Assembly: GCA_963989385.1 (NCBI GenBank)
Contig: OZ022502.1
Span: 10,307,001-10,371,000 of the forward strand
Direction of reading: 5' to 3'
DNA from: Ctena decussata
Lineage: Eukaryota; Mollusca; Bivalvia; Lucinida; Lucinidae
Length of the DNA stretch: 64,000 bases
Shown here: positions 1 to 11,920 of the stretch, one piece after another
Layout of the letters: each line of letters starts with the position of its first letter
Numbering within the stretch: the first letter of the stretch is position 1
Notes under the pieces: model-generated
Told to the model about the DNA's origin: nothing
What the model saw: the letters and a program-made list of their open reading frames with translations, nothing else
Database searches by the model: none
Translations under genes and position numbers: made by a program

Positions 1-119
1 TTACTGGGCAAAAACTCCTGCATTACTGAAGTCTTTCTGACAAAACCTGCAGTGTTGCCTTATGCTGAGACATAAGTTTTATGAAACTCTGCATATACAT
101 TACTTAGTTACGGCTAAAT
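1..119. repeat. Diverged core unit of an interspersed array (family F)
   Basis: The start resembles units at 12.5-13.0 kb and 59.15-59.3 kb that contain a shared 'gggcaataactc.tgcactactg' theme followed by 'tttcatgaaattc'. It is probably the right part of a core-unit array that begins before the window. No coding potential is seen. Confidence 0.5.
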
Positions 120-286
120 GAGCCACAACATGAACAAAGTGGCATGTGTGCACAGCAAAAGTTCAGATTAGTCTGGGCATCTGCCCAGTCTGATCAGAGT
201 CTTTGCTGTCCGCATAGAGCTAGCTTAGACCCTTAACTACCCCTTAATTGCACAGCGAAGACACTGATCAGACTCGGAAGATGCCT
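120..286. mobile_element. Palindromic GAGCC MITE, right end lost
   Basis: This begins gagccacaacatgaacaaag and continues through the paired blocks CTGGGCATCTGCCCAGTCTG and CTGATCAGACT. It matches the left and middle of the complete copies at 12087, 48573, 49129 and 51075. The closing arm is replaced by a G-rich run at about 287. Confidence 0.75.
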
Positions 287-790
287 AGGAAGGGGGGGCG
301 GGGGGTGTCTATAAGGCCCTTTTTCTGCCCACGAGCAGAATGTCTTATTTTCAACTGATGATTAGCCTATAGTGTCCGCCATACTGAATCAATAGAGGTA
401 AAGCTCCGTAAGCGCTACTTTTGGAATAATGGGGTTATTAAAGTGGGTGGGGTAAATCAGCATGAACCAGGGTCGTCATATTATAAGCTATATTTCTCAT
501 TCAAATTTAATGGCATTCATAAATACCTTAAAATAGTTAAAGCAATGTCTTTGGTGACATCTTTTCTCAAATTCTACCTTTTAAAGTAAAATCTTATGTC
601 TGCAGAATTTCTTTTAGAGACACTGTCAATTTTCATTAATTTTGGTACTTTGAATTCAATATATTCGACCATATCTCTAGAACCAATGGTCGACTTCTTA
701 CCAAACTAAGATAGATATTATCTCCAATCAGAAACAGTAAGCACAACTTCAACGATTTGAAAGTAACAGAATGGACATGATTTCTATACT
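287..790. other. No recognised feature; G-run then AT-rich DNA
   Basis: A short G-rich run (about 290-307) is followed by unique AT-rich sequence. No ORF, splice pair or repeat recurring elsewhere in the window was recognised. Confidence 0.5.
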
Positions 791-923
791 AACAAGACCT
801 GTCACCAGACAGGATAGCTTGCCTGAACCTGCGCTTGTCCATCGTCAAGTGCTAGTATTTGTTTCTTAGCAGTGGGGATGGTGCTGAATAAAATTTCCGA
901 CATATCTATCATCATACTAAATA

Positions 924-1100
924 CAGTAGAACTTCATTGGCTCGAACAGGCTTGGGACCATGAATATTAGTTCCAGCCAAGGGTAGTTCTAGCCATCCAG
1001 TGTTAGTTTCCATATAAAGTGACCTCTAGGGACCAATAAAAGAGTTCTAGCCAGGCAGGGTGAACGAGCCATCAGGGTTCGAGCCATTGAAGTTCTACTG
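924..1100. mobile_element. 177-bp MITE with CAGTAGAACTTC TIRs and TA duplication
   Basis: The left end cagtagaacttcattggctc and right end gagccattgaagttctactg are inverted repeats. The element is bracketed by TA at 922-923 and 1101-1102. Removing it restores the family A sequence 'catactaaatataattcaaatc' seen uninterrupted near 53690 and 54030. A TA target duplication points to the Tc1/mariner superfamily. Confidence 0.85.
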
Positions 1101-1189
1101 TATAATTCAAATCCATCCAAGGATTTAGAAGCTATAAGATTTCAAAGACTTTGACATTCACTGTAACAAAAAAATTTCTCAAAAAAAGT

Positions 1190-1735
1190 ATGTGATCTTG
1201 ATGATGATGATGATGTAAAATTTAACAACGCGTCAACCCGCTGGGTCATTTGCCTCATGAAGGTTGCATATTACTTAAAATATAAACAGAACTGAAAGGT
1301 ATGGCACTTTATAAAACTAACTTTGCATTATTAACATGGAAGTAATACATGGTAAAAATGTAGAAAAGGTTTATATTTTGTTGAAAAGGTTAATATATTT
1401 TAAAAAGGATAAGATACTGTCAACAGGTACATCTTGAAACAGTTGCGTCAAGTTATTAGCTCGGAAATATTTATTTCTGTTTTGTGAAAAGTCAACACAG
1501 TCAAGAAGAATATGTTTAACTGTTAAGAGCTGGTTACAAACTATACAGAAAGGCTGTTCTTCATGATTTAGTAAGTACGAATGGGTAATTCTTGTATGGC
1601 CTATGCGTAGTCGAGCATTTACAATTTCTACGCATAGGCCATACAAGAATTACCCATTCGTACTTACTAAATCGTGTAGAACAGCCTTTCTGTATAGTTT
1701 GTAACCAGCTCTTTACAGTTTAACATATTGACCTA
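1190..1735 (-). mobile_element. LINE 3' end with inverted fold-back tip, copy 1
   Basis: On the minus strand this is the end of a LINE ORF2, a 3' UTR and a short (ATC)n-like tail at about 1198-1216. Bases 1628-1728 are the inverse complement, with few mismatches, of about 1510-1628, so the 5' end folds back on itself. Such fold-backs are expected from aberrant target-primed reverse transcription. Confidence 0.75.
1371..1646 (-). pseudogene. C-terminal fragment of a LINE ORF2 (zinc-knuckle tail), copy 1
   Basis: The 91-residue frame carries RLRIGHTRITHSYLL, then CIVC and KHILLDC. This is the Cys-Cys-His-Cys arrangement seen at the C-terminus of ORF2 of some LINE clades (Jockey/CR1-like), downstream of the reverse transcriptase. 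No reverse transcriptase or endonuclease is present. The apparent start Met is created by the fold-back junction at about 1628 and is not a real start. This is a dead 3' remnant. Confidence 0.75.
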
Positions 1736-1821
1736 TTGGTCATGGCCAGGGGTGGGGATGTGGTTGAATAAAATTTCTAATCAATATCTATCATCAAAAC
1801 AAATATAAATCAAACAAGGCA

Positions 1822-2878
1822 TCGCAGGCGATACAAATCCCCTCACACAAGACTACTTGCTCGAGATATTGTCATGCCCTACATTTGTGTGAAGTTACTT
1901 CAAAATTCGTTGAGAAATGTAGGCGCTAGAGCGATGACAAAGTTTTTCTAAAAATAGCCACAAAGACCTTGACCTTGGGCGCAGCACCCTGAAAGTCGAA
2001 CTGGTTCAAGATATTGTCTTGCCCTACATTTGTATGAAGTTATTTCAAAATCCATTGGGAAATGAAGGCGCTAGAGCGATGACAAAGTTTTTCTTAAAAT
2101 AGCCACAGTGACCTTGACCTTGGATGCAGCACCCTGAAAGTCGAACTGGTTCAAGATATTGTCATGCCCTACATTTGTGTGAAGTTATTTCAAAATTCAT
2201 TGAGAAATGTAGGCGCTAGAGTGATGACAAAGTTTTTCTAAAAATAGCCACAGTGACCTTGACCTTAGGCGCAGCACCCTGAAAGTCGAACTTGCTCTAG
2301 ATATTGTCATGCCCTACGTTTGTGTGAAGTTATTTCAAAATTCGTTGAGAAATGTAGGCGCTAGAGCGATGACAAAGTTTTTCTAAAAATAGCCACAGTG
2401 ACCTTGACCTTGGGCGCAGCACCCTGAAAGTCGAACTTGCTCTAGATATTGTCATGCCCTACGTTTGTGTGAAGTTATTTCAAAATTCGTTGAGAAATGT
2501 AGGCGCTAGAGCGATGACAAAGTTTTTCTAAAAATAGCCACAGTGACCTTGACCTTGGGTACAGCACCCTGAAAGTCGAACTTGCTCGTGATATTGTCAT
2601 GCCCTACATTTGTGTGAAGTTATTTCAAAATCCATTGAGAAATGTAGGCGCTAGAGCGATGACAAAGTTTTTCTAAAAATAGCCACAGTGACCTTGACCT
2701 TGGGCGCAGCACCCTGAAAGTCAAACTTGCTCGAGATATTGTCATGCCCTACACTTGTGTGCAGTTATTTCAAAATCCGTTGAGAAATGTAAGTGCTAGA
2801 GCGATGACAAAAGGTGAACATACGTATGTACGTACGTACGTACTTACTTACGGGACAAAACCTATATCCCCTCACCAC
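1822..2878 (+). mobile_element. 145-bp core-unit array element, unit 1 (7 copies)
   Basis: The start (gcatcgcaggcgatac, a stem-loop, then aaatcccctcaca) precedes core units beginning 'gtcatgccctac' at 1871, 2016, 2161, 2306, 2451, 2596 and 2741, exactly 145 bp apart. Each has 'gtgaccttgacctt'. The last, partial unit runs into an ACGT-rich microsatellite (2820-2854). The terminal hairpin is cut by the tandem duplication junction. The layout of 5' stem-loop, core units, microsatellite and 3' hairpin recalls bivalve pearl/MINE elements. Confidence 0.75.
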
Positions 2879-2990
2879 TTCGAGCCATTGAAGTTCTACT
2901 GTATAATTCAAATCCATCCAAGGATTTAGAAGCTATAAGATTTCAAAGACTTTGACATTCACTGTAACAAAAAAATTTCTCAAAAAAAGT

Positions 2991-3536
2991 ATGTGATCTT
3001 GATGATGATGATGATGTAAAATTTAACAACGCGTCAACCCGCTGGGTCATTTGCCTCATGAAGGTTGCATATTACTTAAAATATAAACAGAACTGAAAGG
3101 TATGGCACTTTATAAAACTAACTTTGCATTATTAACATGGAAGTAATACATGGTAAAAATGTAGAAAAGGTTTATATTTTGTTGAAAAGGTTAATATATT
3201 TTAAAAAGGATAAGATACTGTCAACAGGTACATCTTGAAACAGTTGCGTCAAGTTATTAGCTCGGAAATATTTATTTCTGTTTTGTGAAAAGTCAACACA
3301 GTCAAGAAGAATATGTTTAACTGTTAAGAGCTGGTTACAAACTATACAGAAAGGCTGTTCTTCATGATTTAGTAAGTACGAATGGGTAATTCTTGTATGG
3401 CCTATGCGTAGTCGAGCATTTACAATTTCTACGCATAGGCCATACAAGAATTACCCATTCGTACTTACTAAATCGTGTAGAACAGCCTTTCTGTATAGTT
3501 TGTAACCAGCTCTTTACAGTTTAACATATTGACCTA
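2991..3536 (-). mobile_element. LINE 3' end with fold-back tip, copy 2
   Basis: This is the near-identical copy of the 1190-1735 LINE remnant, offset 1801 bp by the tandem duplication, including the same inverted tip. Confidence 0.75.
3172..3447 (-). pseudogene. C-terminal fragment of a LINE ORF2, copy 2
   Basis: The 91-residue translation is identical to that of copy 1 at 1371-1646, with the same CIVC...KHILLDC knuckle. Identity between copies indicates a recent duplication, not two LINE insertions. Confidence 0.75.
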
Positions 3537-3622
3537 TCGGTCATGTCCAGGGGTGGGGATGTGGTTGAATAAAATTTCTAATCAATATCTATCATCAAAA
3601 CAAATATAAATCAAACAAGGCA

Positions 3623-4987
3623 TCGCAGGCGATACAAATCCCCTCACACAAGACTACTTGCTCGAGATATTGTCATGCCCTACATTTGTGTGAAGTTACT
3701 TCAAAATTCGTTGAGAAATGTAGGCGCTAGAGCGATGACAAAGTTTTTCTAAAAATAGCCACAAAGACCTTGACCTTGGGCGCAGCATCCTGAAAGTCGA
3801 ACTTGCTCAAGATATTGTCTTGCCCTACATTTGTATGAAGTTATTTCAAAATCCATTGGGAAATGAAGGCGCTAGAGCGATGACAAAGTTTTTCTTAAAA
3901 TAGCCACAGTGACCTTGACCTTGGATGCAGCACCCTGAAAGTCGAACTGGTTCAAGATATTGTCATGCCCTACATTTGTGTGACGTTACTTCAAAATCCG
4001 TTGAGAAATGTAGGCGCTAGAGCGATGACAAAGTTTTTCTAAAAATAGCCACAAAGACCTTGACCTTGGGCGCAGCACCCTGAAAGTCGAACTTGCTCAA
4101 GATATTGCCATGCCCTACATTTGTATGATGTTATTTCAAAATCCATTGGGAAATGAAGGCGCTAGAGCGATGACAAAGTTTTTCTTAAAATAGCCACAGT
4201 GACCTTGACCTTGGGTGCAGCACCCTGAAAGTCGAACTGGTTCAAGATATTGTCATGCCCTACATTTGTGTGAAGTTATTTCAAAATTCATTGAGAAATG
4301 TAGGCGCTAGAGCGATGACAAAGTTTTTCTAAAAATAGCCACAGTGACCTTGACCTTAGGCGCAGCACCCTGAAAGTCGAACTTGCTCTAGATATTGTCA
4401 TGCCCTACGTTTGTGTGAAGTTATTTCAAAATTCATTGAGAAATGTAGGCGCTAGAGCGATGACAAAGTTTTTCTAAAAATAGCCACAGTGACCTTGACC
4501 TTGGGCGCAGCACCCTGAAAGATGAACTTGCTCTAGATATTGTCATGCCCTACGTTTGTGTGAAGTTATTTCAAAATTCGTTGAGAAATGTAGGCGCTAG
4601 AGCGATGACAAAGTTTTTCTAAAAATAGCCACAGTGACCTTGACCTTGGGTACAGCACCCTGAAAGTCGAACTTGCTCGTGATATTGTCATGCCCTACAT
4701 TTGTGTGAAGTTATTTCAAAATCCATTGAGAAATGTAGGCGCTAGAGCGCTGACAAAGTTTTTCTAAAAATAGCCACAGTGACCTTGACCTTGGGCGCAG
4801 CACCCTGAAAGTCAAACTTGCTCGAGATATTGTCATGCCCTACACTTGTGTGAAGTTATTTCAAAATCCGTTGAGAAATGTAAGTGCTAGAGCGATGACA
4901 AAAGGTGAACATACGTATGTACGTACGTACGTACTTACTTACGGGACAAAACCTATATCCCCTCACCACTTCGTGGTGTGAGGGGAT
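3623..4987 (+). mobile_element. 145-bp core-unit array element, unit 2 (9 copies) with 3' hairpin
   Basis: Core units recur every 145 bp from 3672 to 4832, nine in all, against seven in unit 1. An ACGT-rich microsatellite (4912-4943) follows. The element closes with the hairpin at 4957-4987 (TCCCCTCAC.CAC pairing with GTGGTGTGAGGGGA around a TTC loop). The intact 3' end defines the right border of the element. Confidence 0.8.
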
Positions 4988-5357
4988 AATCAATCAAAGG
5001 GTTTAGAAACTATGAGACCTTAAAAATATCTATCATCATACCAAATATAATTTAAATTGATTAAAAGGTTAACAAACTATGAGATCTTAAAAACTTCAAC
5101 GTAAAACTTTAACATAAAATTGCTAACTCCGTAACCTTGACCTATGGGTCATGACCAGGGGTGGGGATGGTCTTGAAGAGAATTTTGGATCAATATCTAT
5201 CATTATACCAAATATTATTCAGATTGATGAAAGGGTTTAGAAACTATGAGATCTTAAAAAAATAACATAAAACTTAAACATTTTGCTAACGCCGCCGCCA
5301 ACGCTGACTCCAGGGGTAGTACAATAGCTCTTCCTGAACTTCGTTCAGGCGAGCTAA

Positions 5358-6130
5358 AAATTACAAGGGGGCATAATTCCATAAAAAGTGTAGATGGAGT
5401 GAAAGTTCTTGTTCTCTGCACATTGTCTGATGATGCTTCAAATTTGTATCAAGTTTCCCAAAAATACCTCATATTTCACAGTAAAGAAACAGATATGATT
5501 TCCATTTTTGAATTTTCAAAGGAGCATAAATCCTTAAAAAATAAAGGTGGAGTTACTCTCCTTATTCTCTGCACATCCTCTGATGATGCTTTATATTTGT
5601 ACCAAGTTTCGCGAAAATCTCGTATAGTTTTCAGAGTTATGGAAAGGACATGATTTCCATAATAGGATTTTCGAAGGAGCATCCTAAGAAAGTGTAGGTG
5701 AAGTTATGGTTTTTGTTCTCTGCACATTGTTTACATAAAGTTTCATGCAAATATCTTATAAGTTTTCTTAGTTATATAACTGCAAGTTATATAACTGCAA
5801 ATTTGAAAATTACAAAGACGCAAAATTATGAAAAAATGTATCTGGGGTTACGATTCTTTTCTCTGCATATCATCTGATGATGCTTTATATTTGTACCAAG
5901 TTTTGTGAAAATATCTCATATAGTTTTAGAGTTATGGAGTGGACATGATTTCCATACTAACATTTTCAGAGGCATAGTTCCTTAACCAGAGGACCAATGG
6001 TCCTGTTGCTCACATAAGATCTCACAGGCAACAAACACAATTTGATTTGATATTTCCATACTCACATTCTCAGAGGCATAATTCCTTAACCAGAGGACCA
6101 ATGGTCCTGTTGCTCACTGTCAACAAACAC
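5358..6130 (+). repeat. Core units of family B, ~150 bp
   Basis: Repeated blocks contain 'aaaggggcataattc', 'ttctctgcacat', 'tgatgatgctttatatttgt' and 'gagttatgga'. They match the cleaner array at 38.9-40.5 kb but are more diverged. The last two copies include a duplicated 'ccagaggaccaatggtcctg'. Short frames at 5399-5682 fall inside these units and are not genes. Confidence 0.7.
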
Positions 6131-6422
6131 AATTTGTCACTTTGCTCATTTGTTATGAATTTTAAACCAGTGGCTTAAGAAGAGTGCATATCTTAATTTT
6201 AAAATCTCAGTAAACTTGAGTATAGCTCAAAGAATGACCTTGACCTTTGGTGACCTTATGTTGATATGTATTCATCTAGTTATCCATATTTTCCAATTAT
6301 TATATCCAGGCTTAAAAGTTTTATGTGCAATCCACTGTTTAATGATTTCCCATATAAAAGCATAAGCAACAAAGGTTTACCTTGCCATAAATTAGGTCAA
6401 AGTCAATGCAGCGTCATCATTT
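6131..6422 (+). repeat. Family C core unit fragment
   Basis: The stretch with 'caaagaatgaccttgacctt', 'atttcccatataaaagca' and 'cataaattaggtcaa' recurs at 10.66-11.9 kb. No gene is seen. Confidence 0.6.
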
Positions 6423-8650
6423 GAACAAGAGGGAATGTGGCCCTGAATCGCTCACCTGAGTATCATGTGCATGAAGAATATTAGGGTGGATGGGGTTAAT
6501 TACTGACCTTGGCATGAAATGCCAGTAGGTCATGGTGAACCCAGTGTCATAATTTGGAAGGGGCCATGGTAGTGTAGTGGATAACGCGCTGGATGACCAA
6601 TCCAGGGGTCGGAAGATGGATCGCCCACATCTGCGGTCTTTTGGATGAGACTTCAAATTGCGGTCCTGTCTCCGTATGACCTAGATGCTGGTTGGACGTT
6701 AAACCTGAGTTAACTCACTCACTCATAATATGAAGAAACTATGATGGGACCAAGTCCCCAGTGCCATATATCAAATTTCATTGCAGTTGGCCAATCAACC
6801 TAGTGACCTAGTTTTTGAACCAATATAATCCATATTCAAACAAACATTCTGATAAAGTTTCATGAAGATTCAATGGAAAATGAAGCCTCTATTGCCAAAA
6901 CAAAGGCTTTCTAAGACTTGACCTTGTGGCCTAGTTTTTAATCCAATATGACCCAATTTCAATCTTTGCCTGAATTTCAATGAGATAAACATTATGACAA
7001 AGTTTCATGAAGATTGAATCAAAACTGTGTCCTATGGGGTATACGTCAGATATCACATAGTGTCCTTATTTTTGGCCCGAAGACCCAGTTTCAAACTCAC
7101 CATAGATTTCATGACGATAAACATTCTGACAAAGTTTCATGAAGACTGGATGAAAACTAGGCCCTCTATAGTGTACACAATGTTTTTCTGAGTTTTGATC
7201 TAGTGACCTAGTTTTTGACCAGACAATATTCAGTTTCAATCTTGGCCTAGATTTTATGGAGAAAAACATTCCGACAAAGTTTCATGAAGACTGGATCAAA
7301 ACTGTGCTCTCTAGAGTGTACGTAAGATTTTCTAAGATTTGACCCTGTGACCTTATTTTTGACCCGACATGACCCAGTTCAAACTTGGCCTAGATTTAAT
7401 TGGGGTAAACATTCTGGCAACGTTTTATTAAGTTTTGATCAAAACTGTGCCCTCTAGAGTGTACAAAAGGCTGGACCTAGTGACCTAGATTTTGACCCCA
7501 CATGACCCAGTTTCAGATCTAGATATTATGGAAATATGGAAATAAACACTCTGGCAAAGTTTCATGAAGATTGAATAAAAACTGTGCTCTATAGAAAGTA
7601 AACAAGGTTTTTCTAAGATTTGATCTGGTGACCTAGTTTTTGATCAGACAACACCCATTTTCAATCTTAGCCTAGATTTTATTAAGATAAACATTCTGAC
7701 AAAGTTTCATGAAAATTAATCAAAACTGTGCCCTCTAAAGTGTACACAAGGATTTTCTAAGATCAGACCCTGTGACCTCACTTATGACCCGACATGACCT
7801 AGTTTCATACCTGACCTAGATTTTATGGTGATAAATATTCTGACAAAGTTTCATGAAGACTGGATCAAAACTTTTTTTCAACAATATGACCTAGTGACCT
7901 AGTTTTTCAAACCTGGCCTAGATTTTTAGGATAAACATTCTGACAATGTTTCATGAAGATTGGATCAAAACTGTGCCCTCTAGAGCGTACATAAGGTCTT
8001 TCTAATATTTCACACAGTGACATAGTTCTAGTTTTTGACCCGACATGACCAACTTTCATATTTGGCCTAGATATTGTGACAATAAACATTCTGACAAAGT
8101 TTCAAAAAGGTTGGATCAAAACTGTGCCCTCAAGAGCGTACAACAGGTTTTTCTAAGACTTGACCTAGTAACCTGGTTTTTGACCCCACATGACCCAGTT
8201 TCAAAACTGGCCTAGATATTGTGATGATAAACATTCTGACAAAGTTTCATGAAGATTGGATCAAAACTGTGACCTCTTGAGCAAACACAAGCTTTTTCTA
8301 ATATTTGACCTAGTGACCTAGTTTTTGACCTGACATAACCCAGTTTCAATTTGGCCTAGATATTGTGAGGATAAACATTCTGACAAAGTTTCATGAAAAT
8401 TGGATCAAAACTGTGACCTCTAGAGCGTTTATAAGCTTTTTCTTATATTTGACCTAATGACCCAGTTTAGGACCTGACATGACCCAGTTTCAAACTTGGC
8501 CTAGAATTGATAAAGACTAACATTCTGACAAAGTTTCATAAAGATCGGATGAAAACTGTGCCTGCTAGAGTGTACACAAGCATAAGTTGACGGACAGACG
8601 TCCACACGTATGACGGACATCAGGGTATCCCAAAAGCTCAGGTGAGCTAA
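6423..8650 (+). mobile_element. Array element, family D (GCTCACCTGAG...GAGCTAA), with SINE insertion
   Basis: It starts at about 6423 (acaagagggaatgtggccct, then atcgctcacctgag) and ends with agctcaggtgagctaa at 8650. The interior has about a dozen units of ~145 bp, each with 'acattctgacaaagtttcat' and 'tgacctagtttttgacc'. A short GACGGACAGACG stretch near 8590 precedes the terminal hairpin. A tRNA-headed SINE interrupts the 5' part. Confidence 0.7.
6551..6720 (+). mobile_element. tRNA-derived SINE
   Basis: The head 'catggtagtgtagtggataa' resembles a Pol III A box region. It is followed by a B-box-like segment and then 'cttttggatgagacttcaaa' and 'ggacgttaaacc', a theme of a conserved SINE central domain in metazoan and bivalve SINEs (recognised from memory). 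The tail is (ACTC)n at about 6712-6723. The short ORF at 6417-6656 on the other strand is incidental. Confidence 0.6.
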
Positions 8651-10440
8651 AACATTTGATGACCTGAGTTACTACATACAAAGCTTCAAGGTCACTGGCC
8701 TTAAGGTCCTGGAGAAACAGATTTTTAAAGGATTTTTATACGCCCATTGAAGACAGGTTGTATTATGTCGTGGCTTCCGTACGACCCTTAACTTTTTGTG
8801 TCGGCTCCATATCTCTTTAACCCCATGAAAGATTTTTTTGAAATTTGGGTCAAATATTTGCCTTACCAAAACAATGTGCTGAACTCATATTTCAATAATG
8901 TCCGACGAAGGTCAAGGTCACACTTAGAAGTTCACGGTTAAAATGTAGCATTTAGTTTCTGCTCCATATCTCATAAACCGTTTAAGATTTCTTCATGAAA
9001 GTTTGTACAATCATAAAGCACCAGAGGATGTGCAAAGAAAAAGAATCATAACCATATCTTCATTTTTGACCGAATTATGTCCCTTTGTATTTTTTCATAG
9101 TAATTTCATATTGGCTTCATGTCCGTTCCATATCGTGAAAACGGTTAAAGATTTTTCATGACAGTTTGTATAAATATACACCATCAGACGATATGCACAG
9201 GAAAAGAACCATAACCCTACTTTCACTTTTGATAAAAAATAAGCCCCTTTGTATTTTTCGTATTGTAATTTTGTATTAACTTTGTGTCCGCTCCATCTCC
9301 TTAATCCTTTGACAGATTTTTTTAAACTTGAGTCAAACATTCACCTTATCCAGGCAATGTGCTGAACTCATATTTCAACAAATGTCAAGGTCACATTTAG
9401 AGGTCAAAGTTCAAAGGTAACATAATGTGTCCCCTCCACAGCTTGAAAACTGTATAAGATTTCTTCATAACATTCACCTTATCCAGGCAATGTGCTGAAC
9501 TCATATTTCAACAAATGTCAAGGTCACATTTAGAGGTCAAAGTTCAAAGGTAGCATAATGTGTCCCCTCCACAGCTTGAAAACCGTATAAGATTTCTTCA
9601 TAAAAGTTTATACAAATATGAAGCACCATCAGACAGTGTGCAGGGGAAAAGAACCATAACCCTTCTTTCAGTTTTGATGGAATTCTGCCTTTATATTTTT
9701 CATATAGTAATTTAATATTAGTTTTGTGCCCACTCCCTATCTCGAAAAAACATTTAAAATTTCTTCATTAAAGTTTGTACAAAGTATGATTTGAGTTACT
9801 TCCCTTGGAAAACCTATTTTTATAAGATATCTCTTCTCCATATTTTTGCTTTTTTATTTGCAGATATTTTGTTGTTGTGATTCATATGTAGCTTGATTTA
9901 AAGCATAAACCTATTGAGAATTACTTGTGATATTTTTAAAATGAACCAATGCTTCCTGTCCTTTAAAATGCATATTAATTTATTAGCTGGTTGTCAGTAG
10001 CCTGACAGGCTAGTGACAACCGGTTGTCTCTAGCCTGTGAGGCTACTGACAACCGGTTGTCTCTAGCCTGTGAGGCTACTGACAACCGGTTGTCACTAGC
10101 CGTCGCCTTTTTTGAAACGTTGGTCAAATGTTTGTCTTATCGAGGCAATGTGCATAATTTATATTTCAACAATGTCCAACAAAGGTCAAGGTCAGAGTGT
10201 TAGAGGTCAAAGGTCCAACGGTAACATTTCACGTCTGCTCCATATCTCAAAAACCGTTTAAGATTTTTTCATGAATGTTGTATAAATATCAGATGATATG
10301 CAGGCAAAAAGAAACATAACCCTTCTTTCAGTTTTGATGAAATTATGCCCCTTTGTAATTTTTGTCTAGGAATTTCGTATTAGCTTCGCTTGTTTTGTGG
10401 TTTTATACCTGCTTGATGAAGTATGTCATCTCTTGTGTTC
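8651..10440 (+). repeat. Family E core units (~240 bp) with an internal 133-bp duplication
   Basis: Repeated themes are 'gctccatatctc..aaaccgtttaagatttcttcatgaaagtttgtac', 'aggtcaaggtcacatttagag' and 'caatgtgctgaactcatatttc'. About 9361-9493 is repeated immediately at 9494 (period 133). The region is broken by the 33-bp palindromic repeat at 9987-10105. No coding region was found. Confidence 0.65.
9987..10105. repeat. 33-bp palindromic tandem repeat
   Basis: Units starting 'gacaaccggttgtc' at 10015, 10048 and 10081 alternate with 'tagcctgtgaggcta'. Both modules are self-complementary, so the array can fold into several small hairpins. Confidence 0.85.
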
Positions 10441-11920
10441 TTTCCAACTTTAAGCCATAACAGGCGTATATTGTCCCACTCAGCGGACTTGCTACCCTAT
10501 ATGGGCATGGCTGCCACCTTGGTCATGTGACCAAGACTATCTCTAACTTAAGTCCCTGGGTCAATGGAGGCTGCATGAGAAATATTGGTTTTATCAGCAC
10601 AGAGGAGAGGAGAAAATGTTTGAAAATGTTCATGGGCAACAGAATGTCTGTAACCTATAACAAAGGTCAAAGAATGACCTTGAGCTCTAGCAACATAATA
10701 TCTTCATACATTGTATACCAAAATTTATACCTTCACTAGTTTCTGAGAAATCCATCGTTAAAGCATTTTCCCATACAAATGTATAGCATACCAAGGTTGA
10801 CTTTGTCATAAATTAGGGAAAGGTTTGTGCAGGGTCATCATTTGAATAAACTTCGGTGGGCCCAAGTCCCCCATGCTTCATATTAAGTTTCAAGGTCATT
10901 GGTCTAAGATCATTGGTCTATAGTTTCAGGAGAAAAAGATTTTAAAATTTTAAAAAAAGTTTTACTATATATGGGCATTGTGGCTATCTGATCATGTGAC
11001 TATGACCTGTAGAACACACTTTTTCCCCTAACACAAGGAAGACTTCATATGAAATACAGCTTCAATTGGCCCAGTGGCTTCAGAGGAAATGTTTTAAAAT
11101 GTTAACGGGTGAGTGACCTTTATCAAAAATCTCCATCTGCTTATTTTGTTAACCAAATATACCAAATATTATACCTTATAGTTTTTGGCTTTTGAGAAAT
11201 CCAAATCGGCCCAGTGGCTTCAGAGGATGTTTGAAAATGTTGACGAGTGACAGAACTCAGTGACCTTTATCAAAAGTCAAGAATGACATTGACCTTTAGC
11301 AATATAATATCTCCATCTGCTTAATTAGTTTAATAAATATACCAAATATTATACCTTACAGTTTTGGGCTTTTGAGAAATCCACAGTTTAAGAATTTTCC
11401 AATATAAAGCCACAATGTACAAAAGTTGACTTGTCATAAATTAGGTCAAGGACAATACAGGGTCATCAATTATTTACAAATATGATGGGCTTGAGTCCCC
11501 AATGCTATATACAAAGTTTCAAGGTCATTGTCTATAAGGCTCTGGATAATAAGATTTTGGAAGGGTTTTTATCAAATATGGGCTTAGCAGCCACAATGGT
11601 CATGTGACCCAGACAAGCTGAACCCCCTGACCAAAAAAGAGATTTCATATAAATATGGCTTCAATCAGACTAGTGGCTTCAGAGGAGAAGATGTTTGTAA
11701 TGATGACGTGGTACGGAATCTTAGTGATCTTGAACAAAGGTCAAAGAATGACCTTGACCTTTAGCAACATAATATCTTCTTCTGATCATTCAGCTAACCA
11801 TATGCATCAAATAATATACCTTAGACTTAAGCAGTTTCTAAGAAATCCACTGTTTAAGCATTTCCCATTATAAAAGCATGACTTAACAAGCAAATTCATT
11901 GAATTTATATCCCCTGCCAA
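10441..11920 (+). repeat. Family C core units
   Basis: Units with 'tatgggcatggctgccac', 'tggtcatgtgacc', 'caaagaatgaccttgacctt' and 'gagaaatccac' recur around 10.5, 11.0, 11.25 and 11.6 kb, with irregular spacing from internal deletions. Short frames at 10527 and 11655 are parts of these units. Confidence 0.65.

Larger units (their letters stand above)
1078..4969. repeat. Tandem segmental duplication, ~1.8 kb unit
   Basis: Unit 1 (about 1078-2878, 1801 bp) is followed directly by unit 2 (about 2879-4969). The offset between matching bases is 1801. The junction joins the 3' tip of the 924-1100 MITE to the 3' hairpin of the 145-bp array element, with 'ttcg' shared at both breakpoints. Unit 2 is 290 bp longer because its internal array holds two more 145-bp copies. 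Confidence 0.9.
791..5357 (+). mobile_element. Long ACAAG...GAGCTAA element (family A), host to nested insertions
   Basis: The 5' end is acaagacctg plus a stem-loop (CCTGTC 798-803 pairs with GACAGG 808-813). The 3' end is a GACGCC-like run followed by a hairpin (CCTGAA 5333-5338 / TTCAGG 5344-5349) and gcgagctaa. Between them are core units with 'gaccttgacctatgggtcat' and 'ggggtggggatggt'. The element is interrupted by a TA-flanked MITE, a LINE 3' fragment and a 145-bp array element, and part of it is tandemly duplicated. Short intact relatives are at 32003, 37570, 47805, 51576 and 53406. The terminal structure suggests a Helentron/pearl-type non-autonomous element; that class assignment is inference. 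Confidence 0.65.
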
